Assembly: GCF_018860965.1 (NCBI RefSeq)
Contig: NZ_JAHKQF010000018.1
Location: forward strand, 299,193 to 363,192
Source of the DNA: Alteromonas sp. C1M14
GTDB lineage: Bacteria > Pseudomonadota > Gammaproteobacteria > Enterobacterales > Alteromonadaceae
Reading direction: 5' to 3'
Length of the DNA stretch: 64,000 bases
Shown here: positions 36,472 to 46,501 of the stretch, in pieces
Layout: each line of letters opens with the position of its first letter
Position numbering within the stretch: position 1 is the first letter of the stretch
Translations under genes and position numbers: made by a program
The notes under the pieces: generated by a model
Databases searched by the model: none
The model's input: only the letters and a program-made list of their open reading frames with translations
Told to the model about the DNA's origin: nothing

Positions 36472-37971
36472 ATGCTAGATACTAAACTCGCCACAAGCTT
36501 AGCACACAAACTCTTTCGCGCCGACCAGGTTAGAGAAAATGAAGGCGCAGCCGCCGAACAGACTGGATGCGACATGTACACGTTAATGCAGCGCGCCGGT
36601 AATGCTGTGTTTCGACAATGCCAAAATCTACTGCCTAATACGGATATCTATCTGGTCATCGTAGGGCAGGGAAACAATGCCGGTGACGGTTATATTGCGG
36701 CACTTAAAGCGAAACAAGCAGGTAAGCATGTGTTGGTGTGCGCCGTAGAGCCAGATCGGGTGCTAAGCGGTGATGCAGGAAAAGCACAAGCACAATGGTT
36801 AGCGTCAGGTGGCAGCATCAGCCAGTTTGAACCCGAGTTGTTAGATAAAGCGGGGTTGGTGGTGGATGCCATGCTTGGTACAGGGATCACCAGCTATATA
36901 CGTAACGAATTTGCAGATATTATTGACGCATTAAATGCTCACAGTGTACCGGTAGTCAGTATTGATGTGCCCTCCGGGCTAGATGCAAATACCGGCCAGT
37001 CTTTAGGCCGTTGTGTCCAGGCGGATGTAACAGTGACATTTGTAGGTATCAAACCGGGCTTAACCACCGGCGCAGGAAAACAGTCGTGCGGAAAATTGGT
37101 GTTTGATGATCTAGGTATAGGAAAAGCTTTCGCTAGCCTGGCCCGTTCATCGGCTACGCTACTTGATATCGAACAATTCGGTGGGCTAGGCCCAAGAGAC
37201 GTGCACAGCCATAAAGGCACTTACGGCCGGTTATTGTGTGTTGGCGGCAACAAAGGAACGGCAGGGGCTATTCGCTTAAGCAGTGAAGCGGCATTACGCA
37301 GTGGTGCTGGAATGGTGCGGGTGTTTACCCATGAAGCTTCTATTGTGCAGGTCAGCGCTGGCCGACCGGAACTGATGGTGAGCGCTGAGGATATAGAAGC
37401 GTCCCTTGAATGGGCAACGTGTGTGGTTATTGGTCCGGGGTTAGGACAGGATGAATGGGCTGAGTCCGCATTTATGACAGTGATGAAGCACTGCCAAGCA
37501 CACAGTAAACCCTTAGTTATTGATGCTGATGCGTTAAATATTCTTAGCCGTCAGGCAACGGCATACACCATCACCGATTGTATTTTAACGCCCCATGCAG
37601 GAGAGGCCGCTAGGTTACTCGGGGTCTCTATCGATGATGTTGAAACCGAGCGATTTAATTATGCGCGTCAATGTGCCCAGCGGTATCATGCCACATGTGT
37701 ATTAAAAGGGGCCGGAACCATTATTGATAATGAACGGTCTACTTGGGTATGTAAACACGGTAACCCAGGTATGGCCACCGCCGGCAGTGGGGATGTACTA
37801 AGTGGTATCTTAGGGGCATTGTTGGCGCAAGGGTTATCTCGTGATATTGCCGCAAAATACGGGGTTATCTTACATGCTAAAGCCGGGGATCAAATCGCTG
37901 AGTTGTACGGTCAACGTGGTATGATTGCCAGCGATTTGTATGACGCCGTACGGGCGTTGATCAACCAATAA
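36472..37971 (+). CDS. nnr: Bifunctional NAD(P)H-hydrate epimerase/dehydratase Nnr
   Basis: 499 residues; ATG at 36472 used rather than an in-frame TTG at 36451 inside the queG start. The N-terminal YjeF epimerase domain has GQGNNAGDGYIAA; the C-terminal dehydratase domain has the HKGTYGRLLCVGG, VIDADALN and GNPGMATAGSGDVLSG motifs. It repairs damaged NADHX/NADPHX. First of the run nnr-tsaE-amiC-mutL-miaA-hfq-hflX-hflKC. Confidence 0.96.
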   Translation: MLDTKLATSLAHKLFRADQVRENEGAAAEQTGCDMYTLMQRAGNAVFRQCQNLLPNTDIYLVIVGQGNNAGDGYIAALKAKQAGKHVLVCAVEPDRVLSGDAGKAQAQWLASGGSISQFEPELLDKAGLVVDAMLGTGITSYIRNEFADIIDALNAHSVPVVSIDVPSGLDANTGQSLGRCVQADVTVTFVGIKPGLTTGAGKQSCGKLVFDDLGIGKAFASLARSSATLLDIEQFGGLGPRDVHSHKGTYGRLLCVGGNKGTAGAIRLSSEAALRSGAGMVRVFTHEASIVQVSAGRPELMVSAEDIEASLEWATCVVIGPGLGQDEWAESAFMTVMKHCQAHSKPLVIDADALNILSRQATAYTITDCILTPHAGEAARLLGVSIDDVETERFNYARQCAQRYHATCVLKGAGTIIDNERSTWVCKHGNPGMATAGSGDVLSGILGALLAQGLSRDIAAKYGVILHAKAGDQIAELYGQRGMIASDLYDAVRALINQ

Positions 37972-37998
37972 TAACGAATTTTGTGAAATAGAAAGTAA

Positions 37999-38487
37999 AT
38001 GTTAGAGCAAAGCTTACTCTTTGATACACCCGAATTGGCCGATACCCAGAACATTGCGGTTAACCTAGCTCATGTGTGTAAAGGTGCACTGCCAGCAGGC
38101 ATTGTGATTTATTTAGAAGGGGATTTAGGTGCGGGTAAAACCACGTTTAGTCGGTTTTTTATCCAGCACTTAGGGCATCAAGGTAAGGTAAAAAGCCCGA
38201 CTTATACCTTGGTGGAACCCTATGAGCTTGACGGCGTCACCGTTTATCATTTCGATTTGTATCGATTAGCGGATCCTGAAGAGCTAGAATTTATGGGAAT
38301 ACGGGATTACTTCGCCGAAAATACCCTTTGTTTGGTGGAATGGCCGCAAAAAGGGGCGGATTGCTTGGCAGCCGCAGATTTAGTGATTAGTATGAAGAGT
38401 CACGATAATAGTAGAAAAATGACCATCACCGCGAAATCTCCAAGGGGAACGGATATAGTGAATGGCTTATCTGTCCAAGGGAATTAA
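37999..38487 (+). CDS. tsaE: tRNA threonylcarbamoyladenosine biosynthesis protein TsaE
   Basis: 162 residues with Walker A (EGDLGAGKTTFSRF), the switch motif KSPTYTLVEPY and the W-containing LVEWPQKG. ATPase that works with TsaB and TsaD to make t6A in tRNAs reading ANN codons. Position after nnr and before the amidase is conserved. Confidence 0.97.
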   Translation: MLEQSLLFDTPELADTQNIAVNLAHVCKGALPAGIVIYLEGDLGAGKTTFSRFFIQHLGHQGKVKSPTYTLVEPYELDGVTVYHFDLYRLADPEELEFMGIRDYFAENTLCLVEWPQKGADCLAAADLVISMKSHDNSRKMTITAKSPRGTDIVNGLSVQGN

Positions 38488-38543
38488 GTAACTAGCGGGA
38501 TGCATAAAATAACAGTGATTAAAAGCGGGTTTCAGGGTTTATA

Positions 38544-39872
38544 ATGGTGCGCATTTTCGTCCTTACAATATGTGTTTGGTGTTTGGCTTTGCCTGTCTGG
38601 TCGCAAAACCAGATTAGCGGAGTGAGAGCTGCGCCGTCAGGGGATAAAACGCGGGTGGTGCTAGATGTGCAAGCGGCCCCTGAATATACTTATTTTACGT
38701 TAGATAACCCTAACCGCTTAGTCATTGATTTAGCCAATACCAGTACCAAAAGTGATCTGTCTCAAGCCGATATTAGCGGCAGTCTAGTAAAGAAAGTTCG
38801 TTATTCCACACCGAAAAACCCCCAATCTGCACGTATTGTCGTGGAACTCGCCCGTAAAGCGACTCCTACTTTGTTTCCGGTGGAACCCGATGGCGCTTAC
38901 GGCCATCGTCTGGTGGTTGATCTGTTAGATTCAAACCCGCCGTCTACCTCTAGGCAAGCGTCGGTGGTGCTTGATGCCGGAAACAATTCTCGGGATCGGG
39001 ATATTATTGTAGCCATTGACGCTGGGCACGGTGGGAATGATCCAGGTTCCATTGGCCGGGCTGGCACCTACGAAAAGCACATTACGTTAAGTATCGCTAA
39101 ATATCTCGAGAAACTGGTCAACAATGAACCTGGCATGCGAGCGGTTATGACCCGCAGTGGTGATTACTACGTGGGGTTGAATAAAAGACCGGAAATTGCC
39201 CGTAAAAGTAAAGCTGACTTACTGATTTCTATTCATGCCGATGCCTTTACCGCGCCTGGCCCTCGGGGCGGGTCAGTGTGGGTGCTGTCTATGCGTCGAG
39301 CCGACACTGAACTGGGGCGATGGTTAGAACGGTCAGAGCGGCACTCTGAATTGCTAGGCGGTGCGGCGGAAGTGATTTCTGATAATGTCAGTGAGCGCTA
39401 TTTAGCAGAAACCATATTGGGGCTGTCTATGGATCATTCCATGTCAACCAGTTACGACTTGAGCCGTAAAGTGATCAGCGAAATGAAGTCGGTAACGAAA
39501 ATGCACAAAGGGACGCCACAAGCGGCCAGTCTGGCGGTACTTACCGCCCCGGATATTCCTTCAATTCTGGTGGAAACGGGGTTTATCAGTAATCCCCAAG
39601 AAGAAAAGAATTTGAATTGGAGTACGTATCGGCAAAAGCTCGCCAATTCTATTTTTACCGCGGTTAAATCCTATTTTCGACAAGTGCCTCCAGATGGCAC
39701 ATTGTGGGCCAGTCAGAAAATGAACAATCGCACCCATAAAGTCCGTAGTGGAGAGTCTTTATCCTTGCTGGCGCAACGTTACAATGTCAAAATCAGCAGC
39801 TTAAAAGCGGTTAATAATTTACGCAGCGATACCGTACGCATTGGTCAGGTGCTGACCATTCCAAGAACCTAA
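38544..39872 (+). CDS. amiC: N-acetylmuramoyl-L-alanine amidase with AMIN and LysM domains
   Basis: 442 residues, exported by a Sec signal (about 1-20). An AMIN domain (about 25-130) targets the septum, then the zinc Amidase_3 domain with AGHGGNDPGSIG, the Glu of YEKH, SIHAD and VETGF (about 150-375), and a C-terminal LysM repeat (HKVRSGESLSLLAQRYNV, about 395-440). It cleaves the peptide stem from MurNAc during daughter-cell separation, presumably activated by a LytM protein. AmiB-like in gene position and LysM presence; naming between AmiB and AmiC is not secure. Confidence 0.95.
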   Translation: MVRIFVLTICVWCLALPVWSQNQISGVRAAPSGDKTRVVLDVQAAPEYTYFTLDNPNRLVIDLANTSTKSDLSQADISGSLVKKVRYSTPKNPQSARIVVELARKATPTLFPVEPDGAYGHRLVVDLLDSNPPSTSRQASVVLDAGNNSRDRDIIVAIDAGHGGNDPGSIGRAGTYEKHITLSIAKYLEKLVNNEPGMRAVMTRSGDYYVGLNKRPEIARKSKADLLISIHADAFTAPGPRGGSVWVLSMRRADTELGRWLERSERHSELLGGAAEVISDNVSERYLAETILGLSMDHSMSTSYDLSRKVISEMKSVTKMHKGTPQAASLAVLTAPDIPSILVETGFISNPQEEKNLNWSTYRQKLANSIFTAVKSYFRQVPPDGTLWASQKMNNRTHKVRSGESLSLLAQRYNVKISSLKAVNNLRSDTVRIGQVLTIPRT

Positions 39873-39899
39873 TCTGTAAACATTAGAGCAGGATTTCCA

Positions 39900-41618
39900 T
39901 TGCCAATTCAGCTACTCCCTCCACAATTGGCGAACCAAATTGCCGCCGGCGAAGTGGTGGAACGCCCCGCTTCTGTTGTCAAAGAACTGATGGAAAACAG
40001 TTTGGATGCTGGGGCAACAAAAATTGAACTGGAAATAGAGAAAGGCGGCCATAAACGGCTGAAAATACGAGACAACGGCTGCGGGATTAGCAAAGAAGAA
40101 CTAACACTCGCGTTGAGTCGTCATGCCACCAGTAAAATCGCCAGCCTTGATGATTTAGAACATATTATGTCTCTGGGATTTCGAGGCGAAGCGTTGGCCA
40201 GTATCAGTTCTGTCAGTCGCCTTAAATTAACCTCGAAACCGGCCCAACAGGCGCAGGCCTGGCAAGCCCACTGTGAAGGGCGAAGCATGGATGTACAGAT
40301 TAATCCTGCTGCCCATCCCTCCGGTACCACGATTGATGTAGCCGATCTCTTTTACAATACACCGGCACGAAGAAAGTTTTTACGTACCGAAAAAACCGAG
40401 TATCAACACATTGAGGATGTAGTTAGGCGAATCGCACTGAGCCATCCTCAGGTAGCTTTTCAGTTAAAGCATAATGGTAAGATAACCAAACGATATACGG
40501 TGTCTTCTAGCGATGCGTTGACCCAGCGAATTAGTGCTGTCATGGGGCAAAAATTCATTGCCAATGCCACCTTTATCGATACCGCTCACCTTGGTATGCG
40601 TATTAAAGCATGGTTAGGAAATGAACGTGTGTTACGAAGCAGCACCGATTGCCAATTTAGTTTTGTCAATGGTCGTGCCATGCGCGATAAGCTGATATTG
40701 CATGCTATTCGCCAAGCATACGAAAGCGTATGGGGGGTTGTGGAACAGCCTTCTTTTGTGATGTATGTAGAGGTTGATCCTAAAGAAGTCGATGTGAATG
40801 TGCACCCAGCTAAACACGAAGTGCGATTTCAACAAAGCCGCCTTGTTCACGATTTTATTTGTAAAACGGTTTGTGATGCTTTGTCTGATGGCGCTGAGGT
40901 ATCGCCTGCACACGAGCCAGCACCGAGTCACGATTATATACGCCCGCTTACCCATAGTGAGCCAGCGGAACAAGCCGATACTAGCCCGCGCAGACCTTTG
41001 GGCGGGCAGCCATTGCAGGGACGATCTTATTCATCTACTGGGCCGTCACGATCCGTTAGCGAACAGTATAGTCAACTAATGACACCTCATCATAGCGATG
41101 ACATTTCGCCTTTACCGGCATTACCGTATTTGCAGATCGCACCTTATTCGCGAATTTATGTACATAAAAATGATTGTTGGCTTTTAAATGTGGCGTCTAT
41201 ACTTATACCTTGGGTAGTAAAGACAGTAGAAAAAGCGAATACCTCTCAACCGCTGTTAATGCCGGTGTCCACTGCAGCGCAAGGCGTGGATGAGAAGGTA
41301 GGTCGCGCCCTTAACGACAACCAGTTTAGTGTGGATAAAGTGGCGGGAAAGTATCTACTGCGACAAGTCCCGGCAGGGTGTCGACATTTCCCTTGGGTGA
41401 AATGGTTTCCAGACATGCTCTCATCAGGCCAGCCAAGCCTTTGCGGTATGTTAGAGTCCGTGCAAATGGAATCTGCTGATAGCTTACCGGCTGATATTAT
41501 CACTGGGGTTTGGCACGATTTAGATAATAAACCCTTGTCTGAACAGGTAGGGGTATTAGAAGGTCTTGGGATAAGACAAAGTGTGGACAAATTGATAAGT
41601 GGTTGGGCAGTATCATGA
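39900..41618 (+). CDS. mutL: DNA mismatch repair protein MutL, TTG start
   Basis: 572 residues. The start is TTG at 39900, fixed by the conserved [22 protein letters not shown] beginning and AGGA upstream. GHKL ATPase motifs: [26 protein letters not shown]. After a variable linker (about 330-395) the C-terminal dimerisation domain lacks the DQHA-x2-E endonuclease motif, as in MutH-dependent bacteria. It couples MutS recognition to MutH and UvrD. Its TGA overlaps the miaA ATG. Confidence 0.97.
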   Translation: MPIQLLPPQLANQIAAGEVVERPASVVKELMENSLDAGATKIELEIEKGGHKRLKIRDNGCGISKEELTLALSRHATSKIASLDDLEHIMSLGFRGEALASISSVSRLKLTSKPAQQAQAWQAHCEGRSMDVQINPAAHPSGTTIDVADLFYNTPARRKFLRTEKTEYQHIEDVVRRIALSHPQVAFQLKHNGKITKRYTVSSSDALTQRISAVMGQKFIANATFIDTAHLGMRIKAWLGNERVLRSSTDCQFSFVNGRAMRDKLILHAIRQAYESVWGVVEQPSFVMYVEVDPKEVDVNVHPAKHEVRFQQSRLVHDFICKTVCDALSDGAEVSPAHEPAPSHDYIRPLTHSEPAEQADTSPRRPLGGQPLQGRSYSSTGPSRSVSEQYSQLMTPHHSDDISPLPALPYLQIAPYSRIYVHKNDCWLLNVASILIPWVVKTVEKANTSQPLLMPVSTAAQGVDEKVGRALNDNQFSVDKVAGKYLLRQVPAGCRHFPWVKWFPDMLSSGQPSLCGMLESVQMESADSLPADIITGVWHDLDNKPLSEQVGVLEGLGIRQSVDKLISGWAVS

Positions 41619-42541
41619 GCAGACAACATGCGCCTGTGATCAGTATCATGGGGCCTACTGCTTCCGGTAAAACCGGGCTGGCGTTGGCGCTAGCGAGCAA
41701 AGTTCCCTGCGAAATTATTAGCGTGGACTCTGCCTTGATTTACCGGGGCATGGACATTGGCACGGCCAAGCCTACCGCCGAAGAAATGCGGGCCGTGCCC
41801 CATTGGCTCATTGATATTCGGGATCCCGCTGACAGTTATTCAGTGGCTGAATTTCGTCAAGACGTAGTGAGGTTAGTGGCAGAAATTCAAGGGCGAAACA
41901 AATTACCTATTCTGGTAGGTGGTACGATGATGTACTTTAATGCCTTGATTAATGGAATTTCGCCCTTACCTAAGTCGGATGAATCGATTCGTTCGGCAAT
42001 TAATGCTGACGCAGCGCGCCTAGGTTGGAATGAAATGCACGGGCAACTTCAGGCCATCGATCCTGATAGCGCAGCGCGAATTCATCCGAATGATCCACAG
42101 CGTATTACGCGAGCGTTAGAAGTGTATCGCTCTACAGGGCGAAACCTTACGGCGTGGCAGTCAGAGAAAGGCGAACCGTGTCCTTTTGCTATTGCCCAAT
42201 TTGCCATAGCACCTGAGGACCGCGCGGTTTTGCATGAACGCATTGCCACTCGCTTTGAAATCATGTTGCAAAGCGGTTTTGTCGAGGAAGTGGAAAAATT
42301 GTATGCACGGAGTGATCTACATGAAGATCTTCCGGCTATTCGTTCTGTAGGATATCGTCAGGTTTGGCAGTATCTTAAGGGACAAATCAGCTATGCACAG
42401 ATGCAAGAGAAAGGTATCATTGCCACACGTCAGTTGGCAAAACGTCAATTGACGTGGTTAAGAGGGTGGCCCTCGGTACAGTGGCTCGATACCTTTGCAG
42501 ACGATAATTTGATGAAAATTTTGTCAAAAATCACGCTTTAA
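41615..42541 (+). CDS. miaA: tRNA dimethylallyltransferase MiaA
   Basis: 308 residues; ATG overlaps the mutL stop (ATGA). P-loop [34 protein letters not shown] and VGGTMMYF are the family motifs. Adds the isopentenyl group to A37 of tRNAs reading UNN codons. An in-frame TTG upstream lies within mutL and was not used. Confidence 0.97.
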   Translation: MSRQHAPVISIMGPTASGKTGLALALASKVPCEIISVDSALIYRGMDIGTAKPTAEEMRAVPHWLIDIRDPADSYSVAEFRQDVVRLVAEIQGRNKLPILVGGTMMYFNALINGISPLPKSDESIRSAINADAARLGWNEMHGQLQAIDPDSAARIHPNDPQRITRALEVYRSTGRNLTAWQSEKGEPCPFAIAQFAIAPEDRAVLHERIATRFEIMLQSGFVEEVEKLYARSDLHEDLPAIRSVGYRQVWQYLKGQISYAQMQEKGIIATRQLAKRQLTWLRGWPSVQWLDTFADDNLMKILSKITL

Positions 42542-42625
42542 GTGTTGGAGTGTGGTATACATTAAGTAAGTGCGGTGGTAATCCAATAGGTTTGCCATGG
42601 AGATAATAAAAACTAAGGATTTCAA

Positions 42626-42880
42626 ATGGCTAAAGGGCAGTCACTACAAGACCCATTTTTGAATGCGTTACGTAAAGAACGTATTCCAGTGTCCATTTAC
42701 TTGGTAAATGGAATAAAACTTCAGGGACAAGTTGAATCGTTCGATCAGTTCGTGATTCTGCTTAAAAATACAGTTAGTCAAATGGTGTATAAACACGCGA
42801 TTTCGACCGTCGTACCTTCACGTGCGATTACTATGCCCAGTACAACCCAAGGGGAATCTGAAAATACTAAAAGTGAATAA
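42626..42880 (+). CDS. hfq: RNA chaperone Hfq
   Basis: 84 residues, with Sm1 ([25 protein letters not shown]) and Sm2 ([10 protein letters not shown]) motifs and the QDPFLNALR start. Its C-terminal tail is short (about 18 residues) compared with E. coli. Hexameric sRNA-mRNA matchmaker; an AAGGA ribosome site lies just upstream. Confidence 0.99.
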   Translation: MAKGQSLQDPFLNALRKERIPVSIYLVNGIKLQGQVESFDQFVILLKNTVSQMVYKHAISTVVPSRAITMPSTTQGESENTKSE

Positions 42881-42897
42881 TTTAAAAGGTATACTGC

Positions 42898-44187
42898 TTG
42901 TTTGACCGTTATGAAGCCGGTGAACAGGCTATTCTTGTTCATATAAATTTTGCTGATGAAAGCAGCAAAGAGGATCTAGCCGAGCTAGAATTACTCGTCT
43001 CTTCTGCTGGTGTAGATGCGGTAGATGTACTTACGACATCGCGCAGCGCACCTCATGCCAAGTATTTTGTAGGTTCTGGCAAAGCCGAAGAAATTGCTGC
43101 CGCTGTGAAGGCGCATGATGCCAATGTAGTGATTTTTAATCATGCGCTGTCTCCTTCCCAAGAGCGAAACCTTGAAGCCGTGTGTAAGTGTCGGGTATTA
43201 GACCGTACAGGTTTGATCCTAGATATATTTGCACAACGTGCCCGTACCCATGAAGGTAAACTTCAGGTAGAACTCGCCCAATTACGGCATATTTCAACCC
43301 GTCTTATTCGCGGTTGGACTCACCTTGAGCGCCAAAAAGGCGGCATAGGTTTGCGTGGGCCTGGTGAAACACAGTTGGAAACGGATCGTCGATTATTGAG
43401 AGGCCGTATTAAGGCTATTTTACGCCGTTTAGCCAAAGTGCAGAAACAGCGTGAGCAAGGTCGAAGATCTCGTAAACGGGCAGAAATCCCTACCGTTTCT
43501 TTGGTTGGTTATACCAATGCCGGAAAGTCCACGTTATTTAATTCGATTACTAACGCCCATGTGTATGCGGCGGATCAGCTGTTTGCTACACTGGATCCCA
43601 CTCTCAGAAAAGTAGAGTTGCAGGATGTAGGGCCGGCCATATTAGCCGATACAGTTGGCTTTATTCGTCATCTTCCCCATGATTTAGTGGCCGCATTTAA
43701 AGCCACGCTGCAAGAAACCCAAGAAGCGGATTTGTTACTTCATGTGGTAGATATTGCAGAATCGAACTATCGTGAAACGATGGACGAAGTCAACGCGGTA
43801 CTAGAAGAAATTGAAGCGGATGAGATTCAACAGTTAATAATCTGTAACAAGATTGATAAACTTGATGAAGTGTCTCCCCGTATTGAAAGAAACGAAGAAG
43901 GTATACCAACGCGAGTGTGGCTTTCCGCCCATTCAGGAGAGGGGCTTGATTTACTGAGTGAAGCCCTCACTGAATGTTTAGGCAAAAGCATGGTAAGTTA
44001 TACCTTGAGAATCCCACCTGCGCAAAGTAAATTGCGCGGAGTGTTATACGATCTGAACTGTATTGCCAGTGAAGCGTACGATTCTGAAGGCGACTGGGTG
44101 GTTGATGTTACAATGCCCGCCGCCGACTGGAATCGTCTAGAGAAGCGCCTGGATAGCGGAATATCCGGTTACGTCGTGCACCATTAG
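42898..44187 (+). CDS. hflX: Ribosome-associated GTPase HflX, TTG start
   Basis: 429 residues. The TTG at 42898 is set by the conserved FDRYEAGEQAILVH beginning and AAGG upstream. N-terminal HflX domain with the glycine-rich RGPGETQLETDRR linker, then the G domain: GYTNAGKSTLF (G1), DTVGFIRHLP (G3), CNKID (G4). It splits stalled or heat-damaged 70S ribosomes. 17 bases after hfq. Confidence 0.97.
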   Translation: MFDRYEAGEQAILVHINFADESSKEDLAELELLVSSAGVDAVDVLTTSRSAPHAKYFVGSGKAEEIAAAVKAHDANVVIFNHALSPSQERNLEAVCKCRVLDRTGLILDIFAQRARTHEGKLQVELAQLRHISTRLIRGWTHLERQKGGIGLRGPGETQLETDRRLLRGRIKAILRRLAKVQKQREQGRRSRKRAEIPTVSLVGYTNAGKSTLFNSITNAHVYAADQLFATLDPTLRKVELQDVGPAILADTVGFIRHLPHDLVAAFKATLQETQEADLLLHVVDIAESNYRETMDEVNAVLEEIEADEIQQLIICNKIDKLDEVSPRIERNEEGIPTRVWLSAHSGEGLDLLSEALTECLGKSMVSYTLRIPPAQSKLRGVLYDLNCIASEAYDSEGDWVVDVTMPAADWNRLEKRLDSGISGYVVHH

Positions 44188-44245
44188 ATTTTATTGGTGA
44201 TACGAGAAATTCAATTAGCTTTATAACCACTTATGGAGTATCAGC

Positions 44246-45400
44246 ATGGCTTGGAATGAGCCGGGTGGCAAAAATAATGATCCTTGGAAGAATCGCGGCG
44301 GCCGCGACCAAGGTCCCCCGGATTTGGACGACATGTTCAAAAACCTGTTTGGTAAATTTGGAAAGATGGGCGGCGGCAGCGGCGGTTCAGGCAAAAGCTT
44401 GGGTACGTGGGGTGCAGGCGTAATCATCGCATTACTGATTGTAGTGTGGGTGGTAAGCGGGTTTTACACAATACGCGAATCGGAGCGGGGGGTAGTTCTG
44501 CGCTTTGGCGAATATTATAAACAAGTTGAACCCGGTTTACGCTGGAAGCCAACGTTTATCGATTCGGTTATCCCGGTGGATGTCACTTCAATTCGAGACC
44601 AAGCATCAAGCGGTTCCATGCTGACCGAAGATGAAAACGTAGTTCGTGTGCAAATGGAAATGCAATTTCGGGTTATCGATCCGTATCGCTGGACCTTTGC
44701 CGTGACAAGCCCAGAGCTGAGCCTTAGTCAGGCGTTAGATAGCGCAATTCGTTATGTGGTAGGTCATTCGCAAATGGATGATGTGCTTACCGACGGTCGT
44801 GAAGTGACCCGTCAACGGGTTTGGGAAGAATTACAGTCGATTATTGAACCTTATGATTTAGGTGTGGTGATTACGGATATGAACTTCCGTGATGCAAGAC
44901 CCCCTGAAGAAGTGAAAGATGCGTTTGATGATGCGATTTCTGCACAGGAAGATGAGCAACGCTTTATTCGTGAAGCTGAAGCCTACGCCCGTGAAATTGA
45001 ACCTCGCGCTCGTGGTCAAGTGAATCGAATGAATGAAGAAGCCCAAGCTTACAAAGAACAGATTATTCTTGAAGCCCAAGGTGAAGTCGCTCGTTTCTCT
45101 GAACTGCTACCGCAATATGAAGCTGCACCGGAAGTCACGCGGGAACGTATCTACCTAGAAACCATGGAAGCCGTGCTCGGCAGCACCAGTAAGGTTTTGG
45201 TGGACACGAAAGGTGGTAACAACATGATGTACCTGCCGCTAGATAAACTGATGGAGCAAAAAGCGAATAGTTCCTCCTCACAAGGTAGAAACAATAGCAC
45301 CTATCAAAGTGCGCCAATGTCTACCACAAATGATACGTCGCGCAATTCATCTACCACGTCGGGTATCCGTGACAGCCGCTTTCAAAATGGGGGAGAATAA
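44246..45400 (+). CDS. hflK: HflK, FtsH protease modulator subunit
   Basis: 384 residues. A Gly-rich cytoplasmic N-terminus (WNEPGGKNNDPW, MGGGSGGSG) precedes one transmembrane helix (about 55-75), then the periplasmic SPFH/band 7 domain and a Ser/Thr/Asn-rich tail. With HflC it forms a cage around FtsH that limits its proteolysis. It ends 3 bases before hflC. Confidence 0.97.
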   Translation: MAWNEPGGKNNDPWKNRGGRDQGPPDLDDMFKNLFGKFGKMGGGSGGSGKSLGTWGAGVIIALLIVVWVVSGFYTIRESERGVVLRFGEYYKQVEPGLRWKPTFIDSVIPVDVTSIRDQASSGSMLTEDENVVRVQMEMQFRVIDPYRWTFAVTSPELSLSQALDSAIRYVVGHSQMDDVLTDGREVTRQRVWEELQSIIEPYDLGVVITDMNFRDARPPEEVKDAFDDAISAQEDEQRFIREAEAYAREIEPRARGQVNRMNEEAQAYKEQIILEAQGEVARFSELLPQYEAAPEVTRERIYLETMEAVLGSTSKVLVDTKGGNNMMYLPLDKLMEQKANSSSSQGRNNSTYQSAPMSTTNDTSRNSSTTSGIRDSRFQNGGE

Positions 45401-45403
45401 CAT

Positions 45404-46288
45404 ATGAAAAATCTAATCATTGCTATTGTTGTGATTTTTGGCATGTTGTTGTCCGGTTCATTGTTTGTGGTATCGGAAGGCGAAAAAGCCATTGTTATCC
45501 AGTTTGGTAAAGTGCAAAGAGATGAAGCCACCGGTGACACCCGAGTGTTTGAACCTGGGCTACATTTTAAACTGCCTTTCATCGATACAGTGCGTCGTTT
45601 AGATGCGCGTATTCAAACGTTAGATGATGCGCCAGATCGTTTTGTTACGTCAGAAAAGAAAGATCTTATTGTTGATTCTTACGTTAAGTGGAAAATTAAC
45701 GACTTCGCCCAATATTACCTCGCCACCCAAGGCGGGAATAAATTACAGGCTGAAGCCCTACTTAAGCAAAAAGTGAACAACGGATTACGTTCTGAGTTTG
45801 GTACGCGTACCATTTCACAAATCGTGTCAGGCGAGCGTTCAGCTTTAATGAATCAAGCGATGGAACAGGCCAGTGAGTCCTCCAGTGAGCTGGGCATTGA
45901 AATTGTCGACGTACGGGTGAAACAAATCAATTTGCCGGACGAAGTCAGTAATGCGATTTTCCAACGTATGCGAGCTGAACGTGCTGCCGTAGCTAGAGAA
46001 CACCGTTCTGAAGGTCAAGAACAAGCGGAAGTGATTCGCGCTGATATTGATGCCAAAGTGACGGTTATGGTGGCAGATGCCGAGCGAAATGCTCGTCAAG
46101 TTCGCGGTGAAGGCGATGCGTTAGCGGCACAAATTTATGCCAATACGTACTCGAAAAACCCTGAATTCTATAGCTTCTTAAGAAGCATGGATGCATACCG
46201 TAAAAGCTTTAACGGCAATAGCGATATTATGGTGCTAGAGCCAGATAGTGATTTCTTTAAGTATCTTAATACTTCAAAGTCAAAATAA
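45404..46288 (+). CDS. hflC: HflC, FtsH protease modulator subunit
   Basis: 294 residues, N-terminal transmembrane helix (KNLIIAIVVIFGMLLSGSLFVV) and SPFH domain (EGEKAIVIQFGKV, GLHFKLPFIDTVRRLDARI, RGEGDALAAQIYA). Partner of HflK. It is followed by a strong terminator that ends the long nnr-to-hflC run. Confidence 0.97.
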   Translation: MKNLIIAIVVIFGMLLSGSLFVVSEGEKAIVIQFGKVQRDEATGDTRVFEPGLHFKLPFIDTVRRLDARIQTLDDAPDRFVTSEKKDLIVDSYVKWKINDFAQYYLATQGGNKLQAEALLKQKVNNGLRSEFGTRTISQIVSGERSALMNQAMEQASESSSELGIEIVDVRVKQINLPDEVSNAIFQRMRAERAAVAREHRSEGQEQAEVIRADIDAKVTVMVADAERNARQVRGEGDALAAQIYANTYSKNPEFYSFLRSMDAYRKSFNGNSDIMVLEPDSDFFKYLNTSKSK

Positions 46289-46309
46289 TCCTACAAAACG
46301 AAACACCTG

Positions 46310-46338
46310 CAAAAGCCCGCTTAATATGCGGGCTTTTT
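46310..46338 (+). terminator. Intrinsic terminator after hflC
   Basis: AAAGCCCGC (46312-46320), loop TTAATAT, GCGGGCTTT (46328-46336), then T-run. Confidence 0.93.
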
Positions 46339-46501
46339 TATGACGGTAATGATCATCATGCCATGCTAGTGGGAGTGATTGGTTTTGTAGACATTACTGC
46401 CAATATGAGGTTTATCCGCTATACTGTCTCCCGCTAATTACATAATAAGATAACGACATTTTATTTGTCATTATTACTAAAAAAACGACAGAGGTTTTCT
46501 A